From: Lysinibacillus sp. B2A1
GTDB lineage: Bacteria > Bacillota > Bacilli > Bacillales_A > Planococcaceae
NCBI GenBank assembly: GCA_002973635.1
Contig: CP027224.1
Span: forward strand, 1,560,501 to 1,624,500
DNA: 64,000 bases
Reading direction: 5' to 3'
Shown here piece by piece: positions 25,499-34,127 of the stretch. The notes beneath the pieces were generated by a model. The model had not been told where the DNA came from. It saw only the letters and a program-made list of their open reading frames with translations, and did no database searches. Each line of letters starts with the position of its first letter. The first letter of the stretch is position 1. Position numbers and translations under genes: made by a program.

Positions 25499-26374
25499 TT
25501 ATTTTTTTACATCCTTTGTCCATTCAGCTACTGTATCAGCATTTTTTTCTATCCAGTCTTTTGCGGCATCTTTTGGATCTTTGCCATCCATAATTTCAAG
25601 CATTACACTTTCTAAATCTTCTGATGTCCAATGGAAATTATCTAGGACAGAATAGACATCTGGTTGATCCTCTTTTAAGCCTTTGCGAACGAATGTATTA
25701 ATGGTTTCTTCTCCACCATAAACGCCCTTTGGATCTTCTAAATATTTTAGATCATATTTGGCGAATTTCCAGTGAGGAGACCAGCCTGTCACGATAATTT
25801 CTTCCTTATTTTTAAGGGCTTTCGCAAGGGAAGTTGTCATGGCGCCAGATGAAGAGGTTACTAGATTCCAATCAGATAAGTTATCGTATTCCTCTAACGC
25901 CTTGTCAGTTGCAGCCGTGATTCCTGCACCAGGCTCTATACCTGTTATTGTGTGATCCGCCTCATTTGCTAAATCCTCAATTGAGTTTACATTCATATAG
26001 CTTGGTACTACTAAACCAATTTTTGCACCAGCCAGGTTTTCACCTAGCTCATCTAAGTCAGACTTATATTTGTCGTACTGAGAGGCATGTGTATGAGGTA
26101 GCCATGCAGCAACCATTCCGTCTGCTTCACCTTTTGAAACAGCCTCCCACATGATAGCATTATCAAGCGGTGTTAATGTTACATTATACCCTAAGTCCTC
26201 TAGCACCTGACCAACGACATTAGTGGAAGCAATTTCTGTATCCCATTCCACATAGGCAAGGTTGACATCCTTTGAGTCCCCACTGCTCTTGTTAGAATCA
26301 TCGCCACTACATGCGGCAAGCATAAAGCCGAGACCTAAAGCCATCCCTAATTTAGATAAAGTTCTCAATTTCAT
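25499..26374 (-). CDS. opuAC: Glycine betaine/proline-binding lipoprotein OpuAC
   Basis: A 291-residue lipoprotein. MKLRTLSKLGMALGLGFMLA is followed by the lipobox Cys in LAACSG. The mature part carries VNLAYVEWDTEIASTNVVGQ and, later, ITGIEPGAGI and VTGWSPHWKFAKYDLKYLED, typical of OpuAC with Trp residues that cage the quaternary amine. Start at 26374 is chosen because AAAGGAAG lies just before it and the signal peptide begins there. It is the third gene of the opuA operon. Confidence 0.92.
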   Translation of the reverse strand: MKLRTLSKLGMALGLGFMLAACSGDDSNKSSGDSKDVNLAYVEWDTEIASTNVVGQVLEDLGYNVTLTPLDNAIMWEAVSKGEADGMVAAWLPHTHASQYDKYKSDLDELGENLAGAKIGLVVPSYMNVNSIEDLANEADHTITGIEPGAGITAATDKALEEYDNLSDWNLVTSSSGAMTTSLAKALKNKEEIIVTGWSPHWKFAKYDLKYLEDPKGVYGGEETINTFVRKGLKEDQPDVYSVLDNFHWTSEDLESVMLEIMDGKDPKDAAKDWIEKNADTVAEWTKDVKK

Positions 26375-26433
26375 CGAATCTTCCTTTCTCATTTATAAAT
26401 TTGAAAAAAACGCATCATGTTGCTATGGTTTTT

Positions 26434-27288
26434 CTAGGCTGCTTTCTTTTTATTAAAGCTTTGTGTTAAACGATCAATAATAATCGCGAAGATTACTAAA
26501 CTTAAACCTGCCACAAATCCATTACCGACTTGTGTACGTTGCAATGCAGTTAATACTTCACGGCCAAGTCCAGGAGCGCCAATCATTGAGGCAACGACCA
26601 CCATTGATAGTGAAAGCATAACTGTTTGGTTAATACCTGCCATGATGGTTGATTTAGCGAGTGGAACCTCCACTTTAAATAATTTTTGGCTTGCCGTACT
26701 GCCGTAGGAATCAGCAGCTTCCACCAATTCTTTTGGAACCTGGCGAATACCGAGATTCGTCATACGTACTGTTGGAGGTAATGCAAAAATAACAGAGGAA
26801 AAAACACCAGGTACAATTCCAATGCCAAAGAAGGCAACTGCCGGAATCAAGTATACGAAGCCGGGCATTGTTTGCATAAAATCAAGAATAGGCTTAATAA
26901 TATTTTCTGCTACATTAGACTTGGACATAAGAATACCAAGTGGAATACCAATAATAATTGAAATAATACTTGAGAAAAGTACAAGTGTGGTTGTTTCCAT
27001 AAGATGTGACCATAAGCCTTGGTTATAAATAAATAACAGACCAATGAATGAAAAAGCAGCGAGCCCAAATTTTTTGCCCGTGATGAAAAAGGCAAAAATG
27101 ACGACAAGTACTATAAGAATAATGGCAGGAATGTTTATTAATAAATCAGTGACCTGATTCATGAGTAGTTTTCCAGATTTCTGAATAGCGTTAAACAACA
27201 CTGAAAAATTACTCGTCAACCAGTCCATAGCTGATTCTACCCATGGAGCTAGAGGGATTTTTGGAATATTGTCTAATAAATTATTCAT
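26434..27288 (-). CDS. opuAB: Glycine betaine ABC transporter permease OpuAB
   Basis: A 284-residue permease with about seven helices. The OpuAB N-terminal segment ([22 protein letters not shown]) precedes the core, and the cytoplasmic EAA-like loop reads [28 protein letters not shown] in pieces around residues 190-220. The start overlaps the end of opuAA by eight bases, showing translational coupling. It forms the betaine uptake channel with the ATPase and lipoprotein. Confidence 0.92.
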   Translation of the reverse strand: MNNLLDNIPKIPLAPWVESAMDWLTSNFSVLFNAIQKSGKLLMNQVTDLLINIPAIILIVLVVIFAFFITGKKFGLAAFSFIGLLFIYNQGLWSHLMETTTLVLFSSIISIIIGIPLGILMSKSNVAENIIKPILDFMQTMPGFVYLIPAVAFFGIGIVPGVFSSVIFALPPTVRMTNLGIRQVPKELVEAADSYGSTASQKLFKVEVPLAKSTIMAGINQTVMLSLSMVVVASMIGAPGLGREVLTALQRTQVGNGFVAGLSLVIFAIIIDRLTQSFNKKKAA

Positions 27289-28480
27289 GTGTTACAGCCT
27301 CCTCATCGCTAGTTGATAATGCTTCGATGACAACGCCACGAATGAGAACTCCAAGTAAACGCTCATCTTTTACAACTGCAATAGGAGTAGGAGAATTATG
27401 AATCAAACCTAAAATGTCCTGTAATAGCATATCTGGTGGAACGGTTAACACCTCTGATTGAACAATGGAATGCACGGTTTGTTCATGCTTTTTAGCAGCT
27501 GCCAGTGCGTCATCAGCCGTAATATAGCCTTTTAAATGACGATTTTTGTCAACAGCCATTAGCAAACTAACAGCTTCTTGGCGCATTCTCTTAAGGGCTA
27601 CGGCAGGACCATCTAAGTCAACATTGACATATACAGGTCGTACCATAACATTCTCAGCAGTTAATACTTTAGAACGATCAACATCTTCTACGAAGGTTTT
27701 TACATAATCATTTGCTGGGTTTGTTAATATTTCTTCTCCCGTGCCAATTTGAATAATCGAGCCGTCCTTCATAATGGCTATACGATCTCCAATACGCAAT
27801 GCTTCATTCAAATCATGGGTGATAAATATAATGGTTTTCTTCAATGTTCGTTGTAAATCGAGTAATTCATCTTGCATTTCTTTCCGAATTAATGGATCAA
27901 GTGCTGAAAAAGCTTCATCCATTAGTAAAATTTCAGGATCATTGGCAAGTGCCCGTGCTAATCCGACACGTTGTTGCATACCGCCTGATAGTTGATTCGG
28001 AAACTGGTCTTTATACGCAAGTAAGCCAGCGTTTGCGAGTGCCTGTTCCGCTTTTGCTTGACGTTCTTCCTTTGAAATGCCCCTGATTTCAAGGCCGTAT
28101 TCGGTATTTTGAAGAAGTGTACGATGGGGGAATAAACCGAAGTTTTGAAAAACCATACTCATTGCGTTCCTTCTAACATTTCGTAAACTTTCTTTACCCA
28201 TTGACGAAATATTTTCTCCATCGATATAAATGTTTCCACTAGTCGGTTCAATCAGTCGGTTTAAAAGTCGAATAAGGGTTGACTTTCCACTCCCTGATAA
28301 TCCCATGATAACGAAGATTTCACCTTCATTTACGGTAAAACTTGCATCATAGACACCAACAGTTGCACCTGTTTCTTTTAAGATATCAGTCTTGCTTTTT
28401 TGTTGCTTAACGAGTTCTAATGCTTGAGGAATATGTTTTCCAAATACTTTTGAAACATGCTCCACTTTTATTTTTTCCAT
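27281..28480 (-). CDS. opuAA: Glycine betaine ABC transporter ATPase OpuAA
   Basis: A 399-residue ATPase: Walker [10 protein letters not shown], signature [16 protein letters not shown], Walker [14 protein letters not shown]-loop [10 protein letters not shown], then tandem CBS domains that act as ionic-strength sensors in OpuA. The start is ATG 28480 ([15 protein letters not shown]) after AAAGGAG; the in-frame extension to 28567 runs into a dispersed repeat and is rejected. It imports osmoprotectants together with OpuAB and OpuAC. Confidence 0.93.
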   Translation of the reverse strand: MEKIKVEHVSKVFGKHIPQALELVKQQKSKTDILKETGATVGVYDASFTVNEGEIFVIMGLSGSGKSTLIRLLNRLIEPTSGNIYIDGENISSMGKESLRNVRRNAMSMVFQNFGLFPHRTLLQNTEYGLEIRGISKEERQAKAEQALANAGLLAYKDQFPNQLSGGMQQRVGLARALANDPEILLMDEAFSALDPLIRKEMQDELLDLQRTLKKTIIFITHDLNEALRIGDRIAIMKDGSIIQIGTGEEILTNPANDYVKTFVEDVDRSKVLTAENVMVRPVYVNVDLDGPAVALKRMRQEAVSLLMAVDKNRHLKGYITADDALAAAKKHEQTVHSIVQSEVLTVPPDMLLQDILGLIHNSPTPIAVVKDERLLGVLIRGVVIEALSTSDEEAVTHE

Positions 28481-28499
28481 AGAACCACTCCTTTCGAAG

Positions 28500-28676
28500 A
28501 ATAATTTAGCCTTGGCGTAAATGTGCTGTTGCACAAATAAATAGTTTGTCCGGCTTTTCCGGGACATTCACCAGAGACTATATCTTCACATCTGCATCTC
28601 ATCACCTATAGAGGTGGGAGTATTCTATAGCCGATATTTCACTTTCGCTACAAACATTTGCTGCATGAAGATAACC
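28500..28676 (-). repeat. Dispersed intergenic repeat, copy C (short form)
   Basis: Read on the minus strand it starts TTATCTTCATGCAGCAAAT, has the hairpin CCCACCTCTATAGGTG (28596-28620), GGTGAATGTCCCGGA (28558-28572) and ends with the TTTACGCCAAGGCTAAA block (28505-28522), in the same order as copies A and B. It lies directly upstream of opuAA in the same orientation, so it may be transcribed as part of the opuA leader. Confidence 0.75.
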
Positions 28677-28709
28677 ACTATTTGAGGATAATGATACCCA
28701 AAAATAAAC

Positions 28710-28745
28710 AAGTAACAACTCAAGACTAACAAAGAGTTGTTACTT
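28710..28745. promoter_or_regulatory. Perfect 12-bp inverted repeat upstream of opuA
   Basis: AAGTAACAACTC (28710-28721) and GAGTTGTTACTT (28734-28745) are separated by 12 bases. It lies between busR and opuA. It could be a BusR operator or a second terminator (GTTTATTTTT follows on the minus strand). Confidence 0.55.
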
Positions 28746-28764
28746 TTGTCAAATCGGTAAATCA

Positions 28765-28812
28765 GAAAAAATCCGCTTAAACGCTGTGATATCAGCGCTT
28801 AAGCGGATTTTA
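28765..28812 (-). terminator. Terminator of the busR-like gene
   Basis: A long stem (AAAATCCGCTTAA with TTAAGCGGATTTT, plus an inner CGCTG/CAGCG) directly abuts the stop codon and is followed by T on the minus strand. Confidence 0.88.
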
Positions 28813-29445
28813 ATTTGGATATAAAAAGCTCTGAACACGAGCGAAGCTTTCATCATTACCAATAAAGTAAATAATATCACCTTCTTCAAACGAAACATAT
28901 GGACCAGGTGATAGTAATAATTCATTTCCTCGACGGATACCAACAATCGTACTAGATGTATTTTGCCAAAAATTCAAAGCTTGTACTGTTTGATGGATAC
29001 AAGGACTTTCGACAGTCATTTCTAACTGATAAGGGATAAACGGATTGACGGATCGGAAATGTTCAGTTCGACTAATAAGCTGTTTCGTTTTATCCTGTAG
29101 GTTCAATAATTCTTGATGCTGCTTCTGAATACTAATCATCAGCTCAGTTTGCAGCTCATGGACAGATTGTACATCTTGAAATTGTCGGACAAAATGTGCT
29201 GCCTTTTCGTACGATTTGATAATGACGCCACTGCCTTTTGAAGCCTCTACGATTTCTAAGTCCTGTAAAACTGCGATAGCTCTTCTTGCCGTTTCTGCAG
29301 ATACATTATATTGACTTGCAAGAGAGGATCTTGCATAAATTTTATCGCCAATACTATATTTTCTTTCTACAATTTTTGAAGCAAGATCTACTGCAATTTG
29401 CTGATATTTTGGCTGCTTCACCTGAACATTCTTTTCTAAGTTCAT
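28810..29445 (-). CDS. busR: BusR-like GntR/RCK_C repressor (c-di-AMP responsive)
   Basis: A 211-residue protein. Residues 10-80 are a GntR winged helix (YQQIAVDLASKIVERKYSIG, ARSSLASQYNVSAETARRAI). A coiled coil follows (about 90-130). Residues 135-210 are an RCK_C/TrkA-C domain (TIVGIRRGNELLLSPGPYVSFEEGD ending IIYFIGND). In streptococci and lactococci this GntR-RCK_C combination is BusR, which binds c-di-AMP and represses the betaine transporter busAB/opuA. Its position just upstream of opuA on the same strand fits that role exactly. Confidence 0.82.
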   Translation of the reverse strand: MNLEKNVQVKQPKYQQIAVDLASKIVERKYSIGDKIYARSSLASQYNVSAETARRAIAVLQDLEIVEASKGSGVIIKSYEKAAHFVRQFQDVQSVHELQTELMISIQKQHQELLNLQDKTKQLISRTEHFRSVNPFIPYQLEMTVESPCIHQTVQALNFWQNTSSTIVGIRRGNELLLSPGPYVSFEEGDIIYFIGNDESFARVQSFLYPN

Positions 29446-29601
29446 TCTAAACTTCCTTTCATCATTACAATTACCTCAGCTTATTATAGACTAGCCTGCA
29501 CAGAAAAAATAGCATCTCCATAAGCTATTAGTATATCATTAAAACGTCTTATAGCAGTTTTCGTTTCTATATATTTTTAGTTATAGTTTAGGAGCAGTTA
29601 T

Positions 29602-29630
29602 TTGACAGTTTTTAGTTATTATTATAAACT
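29602..29630 (+). promoter_or_regulatory. Probable promoter of the ribA-ribD group
   Basis: A perfect TTGACA (29602-29607) is followed by AT-rich sequence with TATAAA at 15 bases or TAAACT at 17. Repeated TTTTTAGTTAT/TATAAACTAAG segments around it may bind a regulator. No FMN riboswitch is present here. Confidence 0.45.
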
Positions 29631-29709
29631 AAGTTACGTTATGTAAGTGATGTGAAAATACACGTGCTCAGTTAGTGAAATGAACTAACTGTTAACAATA
29701 GAAGGTTGG

Positions 29710-30447
29710 ATGAAAATGACAATTACAACAAAAGTTATGGATATAGTGAAAGATAAAATGATTATTGTACAGCACTCTAAGACAGAACATATTTGCTTAG
29801 TTGGGCCAGTAAAGTTACCAGTGAAACAAGGTGATTTTTCAGCCATTTTTCAATGGTATAACTGGCTAAAAGTAGATGCAAATTTATCGAAAGAAGAAAT
29901 CATTGACGGATTAGTTTCAGCCAATTTAGCTTTCTCTCAACAATCTTCAGTGCTTGTCTATGGTGATTTTACCCATACAGACGATGCTTTAATCCGTATG
30001 CATAGTATATGTCATACAGGTGATATCTTTGGCAGTCAGCGCTGTGACTGTGGCTATCAATTACATGAATCAATGAAAATGATTGTGGAGCATGGCAGTG
30101 GAGCTATTTTTTATTTAGCGGATCATGAGGGGCGTGGCATTGGTTTATTCTCCAAATCTCTTGCTTATTTATTACAAGAAGAGGGATTGGATACGGTTGA
30201 AGCAAATCATGCACTAGGCTTCTCAGACGATACTCGTTCCTATGAAGAGGCAATTACCGTATTAGGTGCCCTACGTTCAAAGCCAGTTACGCTAATTACG
30301 AATAATCCGAAAAAGCTTGCAGCATTACAGGCACATGGCTTAGCGGCAGAAGGACATGTCCCATTATGGGGAGGTCTGACAGAGACAAATCGTTATTATT
30401 TAGATACAAAGGTCGAAAAATCTGGACATATACGCGAAGAGAAATGA
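29710..30447 (+). CDS. ribA: GTP cyclohydrolase II (monofunctional, divergent)
   Basis: A 245-residue enzyme. The zinc ligands are in SICHTGDIFGSQRCDCGYQL, the catalytic Arg in HEGRGIGL, and VEANHALGF, LITNNPKKLAAL and a C-terminal NRYYLDTKVEK-H motif complete the GCHII pattern. GTP is opened to the diaminopyrimidine that starts riboflavin synthesis. It lacks the DHBP synthase domain of Bacillus RibA, and the usual RQ before EGR is DH here. An extra N-terminal segment of about 75 residues is unusual. It may be a specialised paralogue. Confidence 0.85.
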   Translation: MKMTITTKVMDIVKDKMIIVQHSKTEHICLVGPVKLPVKQGDFSAIFQWYNWLKVDANLSKEEIIDGLVSANLAFSQQSSVLVYGDFTHTDDALIRMHSICHTGDIFGSQRCDCGYQLHESMKMIVEHGSGAIFYLADHEGRGIGLFSKSLAYLLQEEGLDTVEANHALGFSDDTRSYEEAITVLGALRSKPVTLITNNPKKLAALQAHGLAAEGHVPLWGGLTETNRYYLDTKVEKSGHIREEK

Positions 30448-30460
30448 GGTGAGTTGCGAG

Positions 30461-31570
30461 ATGACAACAGATGAAAAATATATGCAATTAGCACTAGATT
30501 TAGCCGCTAGTGCAAAAGGCAATACGAACCCGAATCCACTTGTTGGGGCAGTAATCGTAAAAGATGGCATAATTGTAGGCACAGGCTTACACAGAAAGGC
30601 AGGTGAGCCACATGCGGAGGTTCATGCTTTCCGTATGGCTGGAGAACATGCAAAGGGTGCTACACTTTACGTAACACTTGAGCCATGTTCACATTATGGA
30701 AAAACACCTCCTTGTGCGAAATTAGTAAAGGAATCTGAAGTTAATCGTGTTGTGGTTGCCATGCAAGATCCGAATCCTGCTGTGGCTGGTCGTGGTATTC
30801 AGCTACTACGTGATGCAGGGATTGAGGTAGCTGTAGGCGTTCTGGAGGAGCATGCTCAACGTTTAAATGAACGTTTTATTCATAATATGTTAACAAAACG
30901 ACCATTTATCATTTCAAAATACGCGATGACATTAGATGGAAAAATAGCGACCCACACTGGTCATTCTAAGTGGGTGACAGGTGAGGAGGCTCGTCAGGAT
31001 GTTCATCATATTCGACATCAAGTAGATGGGATATTAGTTGGTGTTGGCACGGTGATAGCTGACAATCCTTCCTTGACAACAAGGCTACAAGAGGGGTACG
31101 GGAAAAATCCAGTACGTATCATTATGGATAGCACACTCCGCATACCAGCACATGCTCACGTACTAGATGTGAAAGAAGCTAACACGATTATTGTCTGTGA
31201 TAGGAATGCAAGTTTAGAGAAGATAGCTGTCTTACGTGAACAAGGTGTAACAGTTATTCCAGTGCACAGTAATCAAGAGGGCCTTATGATAGATGATATG
31301 CTTGATAAGCTCTATCAATATGGCATTACTGATATTTTAGTGGAGGGCGGCAGTGCAGTAAATGCTTCCTTTTTACAGCAGAGTGCGATTGATAAATATG
31401 TCATTTATATTGCACCAAAAGTTCTTGGAGGAAAATTATCCTTAACACCATTTGCCGGTCCAAATCCTTCAACAATGGATGCATCATGGGATGTTGAAGT
31501 TGCATCCATTGATAAGATTGGGCAGGATTTACGTATTATTGCTTATCCGAAAAAGGGTGAGGGTAAGTGA
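30461..31570 (+). CDS. ribD: Bifunctional pyrimidine deaminase/reductase RibD
   Basis: A 369-residue RibD. The deaminase domain has the zinc motif PHAEVHAF with PCSHYGKTPPC (residues 40-90). The reductase domain starts RPFIISKYAMTLDGKIATHTG and has ILVEGGSAVNASFL. It converts the GCHII product to 5-amino-6-ribitylamino-uracil phosphate. ATG 30461 is preferred, with GAGGTGAG ahead. It follows ribA by 13 bases and overlaps the next gene by 4, so the set is one operon. The usual neighbours ribE and ribH are missing. Confidence 0.92.
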   Translation: MTTDEKYMQLALDLAASAKGNTNPNPLVGAVIVKDGIIVGTGLHRKAGEPHAEVHAFRMAGEHAKGATLYVTLEPCSHYGKTPPCAKLVKESEVNRVVVAMQDPNPAVAGRGIQLLRDAGIEVAVGVLEEHAQRLNERFIHNMLTKRPFIISKYAMTLDGKIATHTGHSKWVTGEEARQDVHHIRHQVDGILVGVGTVIADNPSLTTRLQEGYGKNPVRIIMDSTLRIPAHAHVLDVKEANTIIVCDRNASLEKIAVLREQGVTVIPVHSNQEGLMIDDMLDKLYQYGITDILVEGGSAVNASFLQQSAIDKYVIYIAPKVLGGKLSLTPFAGPNPSTMDASWDVEVASIDKIGQDLRIIAYPKKGEGK

Positions 31571-32651
31571 ATTATCAAGCCGATGTTTGTATCGTAGGCG
31601 CAGGGCCAGGTGGTGCATTACTGTCCTATTTATTAGCCAAGAAAGGTCTCTCTGTCATATTATTAGAGCAAAATGCAGCACTTGGTCAGGCATTTCGTGG
31701 CGAGCATTTAAATGAGGAGGGGAGGCTGTTTTGAAAAGTCATCAGCTTTTTGATGCAGTCGAAGCACTCGGCATATTACGTATGGAGAAGCTTGAATATT
31801 ACGCAGAAGGGAAAGCTTTTAAAACAATCTTTCCTGATGATGCTGTTGGACATTTAGGGATTCATGTACCTCAAGCAAATTTATTACAGGGAATTTTACA
31901 AAAGGCACAGCAATTTCCTCATTTTTCATGCTTCCTACATACTAAAGTAACGCAGCTTCTAAAGGATTCCTCAGGTAGGTATATAGGCGTTGTTGCAACA
32001 AAGAATGGGGGAACTATTGAAATTGACAGTCAGTTAATTATTGGGGCTGACGGTCGTTATTCAACTATTCGTAAGCATGCACAAATTGATATTCAAAAGC
32101 GCAAGCATGGCTTTGATTTACTTTGGGCAAAAATTCTGGCCCCACAAGGCTGGGAGCCGTCTATAAAAATGGCCTTAATAGGAGATAAACAGCTATCATT
32201 GTTTACGCAGGTTGGTGGCTTTATTCAGATAGGGTGGAATATTGAGCAGGGAAGTTTTGCACAATTAAAAAAACAGGACTTTACTCCGTTTATCCATCAG
32301 CTTTCAGAGGCATTTCCGGAATTAGCAGACTCAGTAAGAACACAGATCACCTCTTGGCATGACTTTGTCTTGCTTGATGTTTTCAGTAGCCTTTGTGAAA
32401 GCTGGGGAACAAAAGGTATTGCTTTGCTAGGAGATGCTGTTCACACGATGACACCAACAGGGGCATTTGGCCTTAACAGTGCGTTAAAGGATGCAGATTG
32501 TTTAGCATCGCTGTTAAAGAAAGAGTCGCTTGCTCAATTCGATGTGAAAAGATTCCAGGAAATGCGTGCACAAGCTATTGAGGAAGTTTTGGCAAAACAA
32601 CTAGAGAAAGAGCAAACCTTCGCAGCAAACTTTATCAACAAGGCGTCCTGA
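31567..32651 (+). pseudogene. FAD-dependent monooxygenase with a -1 frameshift
   Basis: GTG 31567 opens a Rossmann start (YQADVCIVGAGPGGALLSYL ... VILLEQNAALGQAFRGEHLN), which stops at 31734. The other frame continues from about 31720 with KSHQLFDAVEALGIL, IIGADGRYSTIR and GIALLGDAVHTMTPTGAFGL, the DG and GD motifs of PHBH/UbiH-type hydroxylases. Adding one G to GGGG at 31719-31722 restores one reading of about 361 residues. It overlaps ribD, so the intact enzyme would act in the ribA-ribD pathway. Whether it is broken or misread is open. Confidence 0.8.
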
Positions 32652-32666
32652 AAGGAAGAAAATAAC

Positions 32667-33233
32667 ATGAAATTTGGCTTTGATATAGATGACACACTCA
32701 TTGATTTACGTGCTCATGCCTTTTCACTCTATAATCAAAAACTAGGTAAAAATATTGCACAAGAGGTATTTCAAGCATTGCAAAGGGTGGAAATTCATGA
32801 ACCGTTTGGGTTAACAGACATGGAAGGAGCAAAGATGTGGAATGACTCCATGGAGGAAATCTATTTTACAGACTGTCCTTCCTTTGAGGGAGCCCTTGAG
32901 ACACTTCAATTGTTAGCACAGCAGGGACATGAAATTTATTACATCACATCGCGTCCAAAGCAGTATTGTAAGCGCACAAAGACATGGATGGAAGCACAGG
33001 GCTTCCCAATCAAAGATGGCTATTTTTTCTGTGGCATGCAGGATACAGAAAAAGTAGAAATTATTCAGAAGCTTGTCTTAGATGTCTATGTGGATGATAA
33101 ACCAGCAGTCTTAGAAACACTTGGCAATGTAGCAACAAAAGTAATCTTAAAAAATCAATCCTATAATCAGCAAGTAGAATTGCCACGATTGAAACATTGG
33201 AATGATTTTCTTAAAATAATCCATATTGTATGA
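32667..33233 (+). CDS. HAD-family phosphatase (5'-nucleotidase, deoxy/NT5C type)
   Basis: A 188-residue HAD protein: motif I FDIDDTLID, motif II YITSRPKQY, and an acidic motif IV VYVDDKPAVLE. The form resembles 5'(3')-deoxyribonucleotidases and small sugar-phosphate phosphatases. It closes the operon with GCHII, RibD and the FAD monooxygenase. The riboflavin pathway needs a HAD phosphatase to dephosphorylate the RibD product, so this is a natural candidate. That assignment is inference from context. AAGGAAG precedes the ATG. Confidence 0.82.
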   Translation: MKFGFDIDDTLIDLRAHAFSLYNQKLGKNIAQEVFQALQRVEIHEPFGLTDMEGAKMWNDSMEEIYFTDCPSFEGALETLQLLAQQGHEIYYITSRPKQYCKRTKTWMEAQGFPIKDGYFFCGMQDTEKVEIIQKLVLDVYVDDKPAVLETLGNVATKVILKNQSYNQQVELPRLKHWNDFLKIIHIV

Positions 33234-33236
33234 AGA

Positions 33237-33270
33237 AATCCCGAATGAGGTATGAGCTCATTCGGGATTA
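33237..33270. terminator. Bidirectional terminator
   Basis: AATCCCGAATGAG (33237-33249) and CTCATTCGGGATT (33257-33269), a 13-bp stem between convergent genes. Confidence 0.85.
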
Positions 33271-33272
33271 TT

Positions 33273-34040
33273 TTAAAATAATTGTTTTTCAATTTCTAAG
33301 CCAACGCTTTGAATAGTGCCAATTAGTTGATTTTCATCATAGTCATTGTATCGTACTTCAGGTATGACCAATGACACGGAGGCAATAACTTGCTGAGAAG
33401 CATCTAAAATTGGAGCCGATAGCGAGCATGCACCTCGTACACGTTCACTATTGCTTTTTGCAAATCGTTGTTTACGAATTTGCAGTAATTCCTCCCATAG
33501 CTGCTCTTTGGAAAGAATGGTTTTGTCTGAGATTAATTCAAGCTCTATACGCTCAACATATTCCTCTGCATTTGCCATAAAAGCGAGCAATGCTTTAGAA
33601 GAAGCTCCCGCATAAAGAGGAGAAGTGTCCCCAACGAACATCTTTGTTGAAAGCGGGTAGGTTGAATCGTAGTTTAATATACAGCGCCTTTCCAATCCAT
33701 CAATTATATTCATGGAAACACTCTCACCAAATTGTTCATTTAACTTCTTTAAAATGGGCTCTGCAACAATAATTAGACTCGATTCTTCTTTAACTAAATT
33801 TCCTAGGTACAGAAGTGAATGCCCTAATTGATAGCGCTTTGTACGTTCATCTTTATGCAGAAAGCCTTCATATACAAAGGTAGAAACGAAGCGCTGTAAA
33901 CTAGAGATGCTTATCCCTGTTTTTTTACTTAACTCGGTAAGAGAAAGGCTAGGTTCATCTTTTGTAAAAGCTTTTAATACTTTAATAGCTTTGTGCAGCG
34001 ATGACATTGTATAGTTTTTTTCGAAAATCTCTTGATTCAT
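33273..34040 (-). CDS. IclR-family transcriptional regulator
   Basis: A 255-residue regulator. The winged helix-turn-helix (KAIKVLKAFTKDEPSLSLTE, LSKKTGISISSLQRFVSTF) is followed by an IclR effector domain (YAGASSKALLAFM, ERVRGACSLSAPILD, IASVSLVIPE). These bind small carboxylates or CoA-pathway metabolites. It lies immediately downstream of the acyl-CoA gene cluster on the same strand and probably controls it. A palindrome just upstream of it is a candidate operator. Confidence 0.9.
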   Translation of the reverse strand: MNQEIFEKNYTMSSLHKAIKVLKAFTKDEPSLSLTELSKKTGISISSLQRFVSTFVYEGFLHKDERTKRYQLGHSLLYLGNLVKEESSLIIVAEPILKKLNEQFGESVSMNIIDGLERRCILNYDSTYPLSTKMFVGDTSPLYAGASSKALLAFMANAEEYVERIELELISDKTILSKEQLWEELLQIRKQRFAKSNSERVRGACSLSAPILDASQQVIASVSLVIPEVRYNDYDENQLIGTIQSVGLEIEKQLF

Positions 34041-34080
34041 CTCAACACCTACTAAAAATCATATTTACAGGATATCAGAC

Positions 34081-34101
34081 TTTTATCTTAATAAGATAAA
34101 A
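34081..34101. promoter_or_regulatory. Palindrome between iclR-type gene and CoA-transferase gene
   Basis: TTTTATCTT (34081-34089) and AAGATAAAA (34093-34101) form a perfect palindrome with a 3-base centre. A minus-strand TATAAT lies at 34116-34111, so the palindrome covers the likely start of the regulator transcript. Confidence 0.45.
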
Positions 34102-34127
34102 ATTACTTCTATTATAGCGTAAATTGA

